Shown one piece after another: positions 1-4,200 of a stretch of 9,284 nt of DNA. Numbering within the stretch: position 1 is the first letter of the stretch; every line of letters begins with the position of its first letter. A program made the position numbers and the translations under genes. Below the pieces are notes generated by a model. It searched no databases. It was given only the letters and a program-made list of their open reading frames with translations, and was not told where the DNA came from. This DNA is from an uncultured Succinivibrionaceae bacterium. Lineage in GTDB: Bacteria; Pseudomonadota; Gammaproteobacteria; Enterobacterales; Succinivibrionaceae. The stretch covers positions 1 through 9,284 of the forward strand of contig UQCV01000091.1 in NCBI GenBank assembly GCA_900539665.1, written 5' to 3'.

Positions 1-99
1 TGCAGGGAGAGCGATAGCAGCAAGAATACCGATGATTGCGATTACGATCATTAATATCAGCCTAAAAAATTCCTCCTTCTCTATCGACATTATCGACAT
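1..99 (-). pseudogene. Type IV pilin-like N-terminus with abnormal leader (partial, possibly degenerate)
   Basis: The minus strand from 51 to 1 encodes MIVIAIIGILAAIALPA, the hallmark hydrophobic helix of type IV pilins and pseudopilins; the rest lies beyond the left edge. In typical prepilins this follows a short leader ending in Gly and the mature start FTLIEL. Here the in-frame sequence just upstream reads EEFFRLILM: Phe, Leu, Ile and Leu can be aligned, but Gly(-1) is absent, Thr2 is Arg and the codon for the conserved Glu5 is missing. PilD would not be expected to process it, and it lacks the Glu that pairs with the neighbouring subunit. In-frame ATGs occur at 51, 90, 99, 111 and 171, none with a well-spaced Shine-Dalgarno. 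A perfect AAGGAGG (78-72) lies inside the reading frame, 20 nt before the ATG at 51, as if a normal leader start had been deleted. It may be a pseudogene, a silent cassette or an atypical pilin. Homology to pilins is clear; functionality is not. Confidence 0.55.
82..99. repeat. Exact 9-bp tandem duplication
   Basis: TATCGACAT occurs at 82-90 and again at 91-99 without a gap. On the minus strand it gives a repeated Met-Ser-Ile in the presumed leader region of the pilin-like fragment, each copy offering an ATG. Confidence 0.85.
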
Positions 100-202
100 A
101 ACCTGGATCATTCCTTGCCCAATTGATTCTTTTAAAACCAAACATTTCCATAAGCTTATCAATCTTGTCATAACTTTTCTTTAAAACCCGTCATACATTC
201 CA

Positions 203-230
203 TCTATATGTAGTCAGTTCTGTATAACAA
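203..230 (-). promoter_or_regulatory. Putative promoter for the leftward pilin-like gene
   Basis: Reading the minus strand, a -35 candidate TTGTTA (230-225) is followed after 16 nt by a -10 candidate TATAGA (208-203). It points toward the pilin-like fragment and is back to back with the glyA promoter. Found by eye from consensus similarity only, in AT-rich sequence. Confidence 0.35.
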
Positions 231-244
231 ATTTCTTCATACTC

Positions 245-274
245 TTGTTATTTCAGTCACAAAAAAGGTAAAAT
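245..274 (+). promoter_or_regulatory. Putative sigma-70 promoter of glyA
   Basis: A -35 candidate TTGTTA (245-250) and a -10 candidate TAAAAT (269-274) are separated by 18 nt. Transcription would begin near 281, giving a glyA leader of about 57 nt that contains a 7-bp hairpin. Matches to consensus are fair, and position and orientation suit a well-expressed glyA. No PurR-like operator was recognised. Confidence 0.5.
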
Positions 275-287
275 ACCCCCTATGAGA

Positions 288-306
288 GAAGTGCTATCTG
301 CACTTC
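288..306 (+). repeat. 7-bp hairpin in glyA leader
   Basis: GAAGTGC (288-294) and GCACTTC (300-306) are perfect inverted arms around the 5-nt loop TATCT. No T-run follows, so it is not a terminator. It lies just after the predicted transcription start and 22 nt before the glyA ribosome-binding site, so it may protect the mRNA 5' end or bind a regulator. Its function is unknown. Confidence 0.6.
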
Positions 307-337
307 ATTGTTGCCAAATACAGGTGTGGAGAATCAA

Positions 338-1594
338 ATGCTTAATCAGGCAAAGAACATCGCTTCCTATGATGCAGAACTTTGGTCCGCTATCGACGCT
401 GAAAATCACCGTCAGGAAGATCACATTGAACTTATCGCTTCTGAAAACTATGTTAGCAAGTGTGTAATGGAAGCCCAGGGCTCTCAGCTTACCAATAAGT
501 ACGCTGAAGGTTACCCAGGGAAGCGTTACTACGGTGGCTGTGAATTTGTTGACAAGGTTGAAACTCTTGCCATCGAACGCGCAAAGCAATTATTCAACGC
601 TGACTACGCTAACGTTCAACCACACTCAGGTTCTCAAGCTAACGCTGCTGTGTACATGGCTCTCGTTCAGCCAGGTGATACCGTTATGGGTATGAGCCTT
701 GCTCACGGTGGCCACCTTACCCACGGGGCTAAGGTTAGCTTCTCTGGCAAGATCTATAACTCAGTTCAGTACGGTGTAGATGCTGACGGTAAGATCGATT
801 ACGAAGAAGTACTTCGTTTAGCTAAAGAATGCCAGCCAAAGATGATCGTTGCAGGCTTCTCAGCTTACAGTGGCATCGTTGATTGGAAGAAGATGCGTGA
901 AATCGCTGATGAAGTTGGTGCATACCTCTTCGTTGACATGGCTCACGTAGCTGGTCTCGTAGCAGCTGGTCTCTACCCTAACCCACTTCCATTTGCTCAT
1001 GTTGTAACTTCAACTACTCACAAGACCTTAGGTGGCCCACGTGGTGGTTTAATCCTTTCTTCATGTGGCGACGAAGCTATCTACAAGAAACTCAACTCAG
1101 CTATTTTCCCAGGTTCACAGGGCGGTCCTCTTATGCACGTAATTGCAGCTAAGGCAATTGCATTTAAGGAAGCAATGGAACCTGCTTACAAGGAATACCA
1201 AGCTCAGATCCTTAAGAACGCTAAGGCTATGGTTAAGGTATTCTTAGACCGTGGTTACAAGATTGTTTCTGGCGGTACTGATGACCACCTCTTCCTCGTA
1301 GACCTTATCGATAAGCCTTTCTCTGGTAAGGATGCTGATGAAGCTTTAGGTCGTGCTAACATTACCGTAAACAAGAACTCAGTTCCTAACGACCCACGTT
1401 CTCCATTTATTACTTCAGGCCTTCGTATTGGTACCCCTGCGGTAACTCGTCGTGGTCTTAAGGAACAAGACGTTGCCGAATTAGCTTCACTTATGTGTGA
1501 CGTACTTGATAATATCGGCAACGCTGATGTTGAAAAGTCTGTTCAGGAAAAGATCGTAGCTCTTTGCCACAAGTTCCCTGTATACGCTAAGTAA
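338..1594 (+). CDS. glyA: Serine hydroxymethyltransferase
   Basis: PLP-dependent cytosolic enzyme that interconverts serine plus tetrahydrofolate with glycine plus 5,10-methylene-tetrahydrofolate, the main source of one-carbon units. The 418-residue product matches E. coli GlyA (417 aa) end to end. Visible landmarks are IELIASENY near the N-terminus, NKYAEGYPGKRYYGG, the HSGSQAN segment, VDMAHVAGL, the PLP-lysine motif TTHKTLGGPRGG with Lys229, and LGRANITVNKN near the C-terminus. I chose ATG 338 because GGAG (328-331) lies 6 nt upstream and the homologous sequence (NIASYDAELW) begins soon after; a TTG at 308 is in frame but lacks a ribosome-binding site and would add ten unrelated residues. 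Codons are strongly biased (GCT, GGT, AAG, TTC), as expected for a highly expressed gene. It appears monocistronic, with its own promoter and a strong terminator. Confidence 0.97.
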   Translation: MLNQAKNIASYDAELWSAIDAENHRQEDHIELIASENYVSKCVMEAQGSQLTNKYAEGYPGKRYYGGCEFVDKVETLAIERAKQLFNADYANVQPHSGSQANAAVYMALVQPGDTVMGMSLAHGGHLTHGAKVSFSGKIYNSVQYGVDADGKIDYEEVLRLAKECQPKMIVAGFSAYSGIVDWKKMREIADEVGAYLFVDMAHVAGLVAAGLYPNPLPFAHVVTSTTHKTLGGPRGGLILSSCGDEAIYKKLNSAIFPGSQGGPLMHVIAAKAIAFKEAMEPAYKEYQAQILKNAKAMVKVFLDRGYKIVSGGTDDHLFLVDLIDKPFSGKDADEALGRANITVNKNSVPNDPRSPFITSGLRIGTPAVTRRGLKEQDVAELASLMCDVLDNIGNADVEKSVQEKIVALCHKFPVYAK

Positions 1595-1647
1595 TTTTGA
1601 TTAGCTAAAAGCTAAGAATGACTTTCTTGTCATTCCCAATCATACTC

Positions 1648-1685
1648 ATAAAGAGAATCTAGCAAACTAGATTCTCTTTATTTTT
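1648..1685 (+). terminator. Intrinsic terminator of glyA
   Basis: A perfect stem of about 15 bp (1648-1662 with 1667-1681, core AGAGAATCTAG) closes a CAAA loop and is followed by a T-rich tail up to 1685. It begins 53 nt after the glyA stop. The flanking A-run also gives it partial bidirectional character. Confidence 0.9.
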
Positions 1686-1689
1686 ACGC

Positions 1690-1990
1690 CATTTATGCAC
1701 CACTATGTTTGTAGCTTCGCCATAAACTTAAGTAATTCCACAGTATTTTTCACTACCTAGCAACATAAAGCTTTGGACATTTCTTAAGCTTTAAATTTTG
1801 TCCCCTAGAATCAACAATTACTTCTAAAGCTTTAAACTTAAAAAGTTGAGTTCTAGTAATTCATAAAAAATCCAAAGCAAAATCACTCTTCTTTTGCTAA
1901 GTACACTTGCATCCACCCAAAACAAATGAACATTTATGCTACAAAATTCACTTCCTTCAGCATAATTTGAAAACAAATACTAATTTATTT
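1690..1990. other. AT-rich spacer with several inverted repeats, no gene seen
   Basis: No convincing reading frame or tRNA is visible here. The palindrome AAAGCTTT or a close variant occurs three times (1767-1774, 1786-1793, 1826-1833). CTAGAATCAAC (1805-1815) can pair with GTTGAGTTCTAG (1845-1856) with one bulged base, while AATTACT (1816-1822) can pair with AGTAATT (1855-1861), a competing fold. Further 7-bp inverted repeats are AGCAAAA/TTTTGCT (1876-1882 and 1892-1898) and TTATGCT/AGCATAA (1934-1940 and 1959-1965). Short inverted repeats are common by chance in AT-rich DNA, so a structured RNA here is only a possibility. Confidence 0.4.
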
Positions 1991-1994
1991 AAAT

Positions 1995-2014
1995 AATGTG
2001 ATGTTAAGCGCATT
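1995..2014 (+). promoter_or_regulatory. Possible CRP-binding site
   Basis: AATGTGA followed by 6 nt and GCGCATT resembles the CRP dyad (AATGTGA-N6-TCACATT): the left half matches fully and the right half at five of seven positions. It abuts the -35 candidate, and its centre near 2004.5 lies about 41-42 bp before the expected start, the class II activator position. Identified by eye; the weak right half limits confidence. Confidence 0.35.
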
Positions 2015-2041
2015 GCAACCGTTCTCACACATGTATACTAT
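2013..2041 (+). promoter_or_regulatory. Putative promoter of the lipoprotein gene
   Basis: TTGCAA (2013-2018) is a -35 candidate. The -10 may be TACTAT (2036-2041, 17-nt spacer) or the overlapping TATACT (2034-2039, 15-nt spacer). Transcription would start near 2047, leaving a leader of about 85 nt before the ATG. Confidence 0.5.
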
Positions 2042-2133
2042 ATCCACTTGAGCGAGATTGCTGGTTTATTTCTAAGCTTTCTCTGACTCACACAAAATTT
2101 CTTTCTAATTATCATTAAAAAAGGACTAGTTCA

Positions 2134-2601
2134 ATGTTAAAGAAGCTTCTCTGCGCTGCAATTGCAGCAGGTACTTTAGCTCTTACTGGCTGTGCTTCTG
2201 ATGGCGCATCAGCTGGTGGTGCTACTTCTGAAGGTGGTGCTGACGTATTTGGTACCAAGATTTATCTCCGTGGTGAAATGAACGACTGGAATGCTCAGTC
2301 ACAGTACTTAATCCAGAAGGTTTCTGATGGTCTTTATGTAGTTAAGAACGTTGACCTTAAGGTTGACTGGGCTCCATACAAGTTCAAGTTCGCTGACGCT
2401 GCTTGGACTTCAGGCACCAACTTTGGTTACAAGGATCAGCCTGGTGTATTTGAATGGGGTGGCGCTCCAATCGTTCTTAACCCTAAGTCTGTATTCGAAG
2501 AAGTTAAGGTTACTCCTCCAGCAGATGGTCTTTACGACTTCTATTTCGACGTAACTGATCCAGAAAACCCAGCTACCTATGTTAAGGAAGCAGGTAAGTA
2601 A
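2134..2601 (+). CDS. Small lipoprotein with glycan-binding-like (CBM48/CBM41-type) sequence
   Basis: A 155-residue secreted lipoprotein of unproven function. The N-terminus has two lysines, a hydrophobic stretch and the lipobox LTGC with Cys20 as lipidation site; +2 is Ala, so by the E. coli Lol rule it would go to the outer membrane. A Gly/Ala/Ser-rich linker (about 21-38) leads to a single domain beginning IYLRGEMNDWN (43-53), reminiscent of the YLRGxFNxW strand of starch- and glycogen-binding immunoglobulin-like modules of pullulanases and branching enzymes. The domain continues with Trp- and Tyr-rich strands (DWAPYKFKFADAAW) and ends with GLYDFYFDVTDPENP. No catalytic domain is present. 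ATG 2134 is set by AAGGA (2121-2125), 8 nt upstream. Codon choice (AAG, GGT, GCT, TTC, GAC) is as biased as in glyA, suggesting abundance. It appears monocistronic. The lipoprotein call is strong; the sugar-binding role is inference. Confidence 0.85.
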   Translation: MLKKLLCAAIAAGTLALTGCASDGASAGGATSEGGADVFGTKIYLRGEMNDWNAQSQYLIQKVSDGLYVVKNVDLKVDWAPYKFKFADAAWTSGTNFGYKDQPGVFEWGGAPIVLNPKSVFEEVKVTPPADGLYDFYFDVTDPENPATYVKEAGK

Positions 2602-2610
2602 TTTACTTAC
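2594..2610 (+). repeat. 7-bp inverted repeat across the lipoprotein stop codon
   Basis: GTAAGTA (2594-2600) and TACTTAC (2604-2610) are perfect arms around ATT; the TAA stop (2599-2601) sits at the loop edge. It precedes the true terminator by 17 nt and has no T-run of its own. Confidence 0.5.
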
Positions 2611-2627
2611 TCGTTAAGTGATTCCCC

Positions 2628-2657
2628 AAAGCCCGTTTTATAACGGGCTTTTTATTT
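2628..2657 (+). terminator. Intrinsic terminator of the lipoprotein gene
   Basis: AAAGCCCGTT (2628-2637) pairs perfectly with AACGGGCTTT (2642-2651) around a TTAT loop, followed by a T-rich tail. It is GC-rich at the stem core and has the standard form of a strong Rho-independent terminator. Confidence 0.93.
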
Positions 2658-2731
2658 ACAGCTATTTTGATTACCTGGCGCTTCCTAAAAAACCTGCGCA
2701 TTATATTCACAACCTCTCGGCTCTCACCCTG

Positions 2732-2827
2732 CTTAACTTAACCTAACACCCTAACTAACTTAACCTAACACCACACTAAACTTCAACCTACCCCATCTAT
2801 TCCTAAATTTAAAACCAACCTATCAAC
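2732..2827 (+). promoter_or_regulatory. 96-nt G-free, C-rich tract, candidate Rho loading (rut) region
   Basis: From 2732 to 2827 the plus strand has no G at all, while 2761-2820 alone has 22 C. G remains rare until about 2940. A C-rich, G-poor, unstructured transcript with many pyrimidine-C dimers is the described character of Rho utilisation sites. It lies downstream of the lipoprotein terminator and upstream of the xerD promoter, where it could stop readthrough. Composition is directly seen; the Rho role is inference. Confidence 0.4.
2734..2772. repeat. 17-bp direct repeat, period 22 bp
   Basis: TAACTTAACCTAACACC is present exactly at 2734-2750 and 2756-2772, separated by 5 bp. It lies inside the G-free tract. 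The 22-bp period is near two helical turns, so a pair of protein-binding sites is conceivable, but no regulator is known to me for this sequence. Confidence 0.8.
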
Positions 2828-2980
2828 GATAAACTAAACTCAGTAAAATTATCAAAAACACTCACCCCCAAAAGCCCCTTACACGCATTAAAATCAAAAT
2901 CCAACCATCCGCAAATCGTTCATTAGCACAAAACAAACATTTTGTATTTTAAGAACACCGCTAACCTAGATTAAAGCCAC

Positions 2981-2986
2981 TATAAT
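2981..2986 (+). promoter_or_regulatory. Putative -10 box of the xerD promoter
   Basis: A perfect TATAAT (2981-2986) lies 185 nt upstream of the xerD start. The expected -35 position (about 2958-2963) reads CCGCTA, a poor match, so the promoter may be weak, activator-dependent, or not used. Transcription would begin near 2993 and yield a leader of about 180 nt. Confidence 0.45.
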
Positions 2987-3015
2987 AGAAACAGTTAAAC
3001 TCACACCTAAAGTTA

Positions 3016-3062
3016 AATGACGTTACCACCAGTCATTAAATTGCTAAAAAGTTCTTTAGCAA
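3016..3062 (+). repeat. Two successive hairpins in the xerD leader
   Basis: AATGAC (3016-3021) pairs with GTCATT (3032-3037) over a 10-nt loop. Immediately after, TTGCTAAA (3041-3048) pairs with TTTAGCAA (3055-3062) over a 6-nt loop. Neither is followed by a T-run, so they are not intrinsic terminators. They would form in the predicted 5' untranslated RNA of xerD. Confidence 0.6.
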
Positions 3063-3075
3063 AACAACTTAATAA

Positions 3076-3114
3076 ATACACAAAACACAGAAACACAAAT
3101 ACACAGATACACAA
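3076..3114. repeat. 8-bp near-tandem repeat array (consensus A[A/T]ACACA[A/G])
   Basis: Four contiguous 8-bp units run from 3083 to 3114: AAACACAG, AAACACAA, ATACACAG, ATACACAA. A fifth, ATACACAA at 3076-3083, overlaps the first by one base. The array is A/C-rich with very few G and would give an unstructured stretch in the xerD leader. Confidence 0.75.
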
Positions 3115-3140
3115 AAATAAATAACAAACTACAAGCAACA

Positions 3141-3162
3141 CTAAATGTCTAAAATCATTTAG
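3141..3162 (+). repeat. Hairpin abutting the xerD ribosome-binding site
   Basis: CTAAATG (3141-3147) and CATTTAG (3156-3162) are perfect arms with an 8-nt loop. The stem ends one base before the AAGGA Shine-Dalgarno (3164-3168), a position where folding or protein binding could modulate translation. The stem is AT-rich and probably weak. Confidence 0.55.
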
Positions 3163-3176
3163 TAAGGACTATGACC

Positions 3177-4082
3177 ATGACAACTAGTTCAAATATCAAC
3201 GCCACAATTGATGACTATAGAAGCTACATTTATGGGGAAAAAAATCTTTCTCTTGAAACTGTCAATCAATACTGTTCACAAGCAAGTTTATTCCTAACCT
3301 ACCTAGCTCAAAAGGACATTGACGCCGCTTCTTTTAAAGAACCTATAGTTCACGAATATTTGTCATATCTAATGGATAAAAAGAACTACAAGCCTCGTTC
3401 CATGGCTTTAGCGCTGAGCATTATTAAATCGTTTGTCAAATTTCAGCAAATTGAGCATATCCGTACCGACGACCCCACTGAGAACATTGCACATCCCAAA
3501 ATAGGCAAAAGTCTACCTAAAGTTATTGCTGAACCATTGATTCAGGTAATTCTCAATATGGCTAACGAAAATGAGATTCGAGAATTTTGTGAAAAAGTCA
3601 TGATCCTTATTCTTTACGCTTCAGGATTACGTTCATCAGAACTTCTTAGTTTAAAATTTAATAATGTAAATTTCGAAACCAAGCTAATAAGAGTAATTGG
3701 TAAAGGTGATAAAGAGCGAGTGGTCCCTATTGCCCCTGTAGCAGCTAATATGCTCGAAAGATACATCGCCAAAGTGCGTGATTTAAAACTCGGTTTTCCT
3801 AATGGCTACTTATTCCAAGATTATGCTAAAGGTCGGCCTTTAAACCGCCAACAACTTTACCGAGCTATTCGCAAATACGCTTCCGCTGCTGGTTTATCAA
3901 AGTTGCCTTCGGCTCACACCTTTAGACACGCATTTGCGACCCACTTACTAAATAACGGAGCCGATTTACACACAGTTCAGATTTTACTAGGCCACACCAG
4001 CATGAATACGACAGAGATATACACCCATGTCGCCACAAAACACCTGCATGATGTATACAACAGCAAAAATCCTCGAGCCTAA
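3177..4082 (+). CDS. xerD: Tyrosine recombinase XerD
   Basis: Site-specific recombinase that with XerC resolves chromosome dimers at dif under FtsK control. The 301-residue protein has an N-terminal SAM-like DNA-binding domain (about 8-95) and a C-terminal catalytic domain. The full catalytic set is visible: Arg152 in ASGLRSSE, Lys176 in IGKGDKERVVP, His247 and Arg250 in HTFRHAFATHLL, His273 in LLGHTSM, and nucleophile Tyr282 in TEIYTHVAT. Spacing matches E. coli XerD (298 aa), and the tail ending in NPRA resembles its HHPRA end, favouring XerD over XerC or an integron or phage integrase. ATG 3177 lies 8 nt after AAGGA (3164-3168); the in-frame ATG at 3171 would be only 2 nt away, so it is less likely. 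The gene stands alone, with a long repeat-bearing leader, and sits where Aeromonas carries the pilin gene before pilB. Confidence 0.9.
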   Translation: MTTSSNINATIDDYRSYIYGEKNLSLETVNQYCSQASLFLTYLAQKDIDAASFKEPIVHEYLSYLMDKKNYKPRSMALALSIIKSFVKFQQIEHIRTDDPTENIAHPKIGKSLPKVIAEPLIQVILNMANENEIREFCEKVMILILYASGLRSSELLSLKFNNVNFETKLIRVIGKGDKERVVPIAPVAANMLERYIAKVRDLKLGFPNGYLFQDYAKGRPLNRQQLYRAIRKYASAAGLSKLPSAHTFRHAFATHLLNNGADLHTVQILLGHTSMNTTEIYTHVATKHLHDVYNSKNPRA

Positions 4083-4094
4083 TCACAATATTTT

Positions 4095-4122
4095 ATGCAG
4101 GTCACAATGTAACTTTTTTTTA
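4095..4122 (+). terminator. Weak possible terminator of xerD
   Basis: GTCAC (4101-4105) can pair imperfectly with GTAAC (4109-4113, one mismatch) and is followed by eight T residues and more AT-rich sequence. The stem is short, so termination would be inefficient or absent. Confidence 0.3.
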
Positions 4123-4135
4123 AACGATTTATAAA

Positions 4136-4165
4136 TTGATTATAACATTTTGTGTTTATAATCAA
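4136..4165 (+). promoter_or_regulatory. pilB promoter overlapped by a 10-bp inverted repeat
   Basis: TTGATTATAA (4136-4145) and TTATAATCAA (4156-4165) are perfect inverted arms with a 10-nt spacer. The left arm contains a -35 candidate TTGATT (4136-4141) and the right arm a perfect -10 TATAAT (4157-4162), separated by 15 nt, which is short. A dimeric regulator bound to both arms would occlude the promoter. As an RNA hairpin it lacks the T-tail of a terminator. The -10 is convincing; the operator role is inference. Confidence 0.5.
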
Positions 4166-4200
4166 GTTGGAGTTTTTTATAAGGAGTTTTGGAGTCATCC

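Noticed and set aside
100..245. Sigma-54 (-24/-12) promoter for the pilin-like gene, as for Pseudomonas pilA
   Set aside because: No GG-N10-GC element of suitable context was found on the minus strand.
282..467. 61-codon frame starting in the glyA leader
   Set aside because: It overlaps glyA in another frame, has no ribosome-binding site and no protein-like composition; a shadow of glyA coding sequence.
1255..1521. Antisense frames opposite glyA, and similar ones opposite pilC, pilD, coaE and yacG
   Set aside because: They mirror the codon structure of well-supported genes on the plus strand, and none shows motifs or a convincing start.
2981..3170. XerC/XerD dif site near xerD
   Set aside because: No 28-bp sequence resembling the two 11-bp arms around a 6-bp centre was found in any spacer of the window.
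1690..3170. tRNA, CRISPR array or insertion sequence in the two long spacers
   Set aside because: No cloverleaf, no regularly spaced repeats with unique spacers, and no transposase frame or terminal inverted repeats are visible.
4136..4165. FNR box at the pilB promoter (TTGAT ... ATCAA)
   Set aside because: The half-sites match FNR, but they are 20 bp apart rather than 4, so a standard FNR dimer would not fit.
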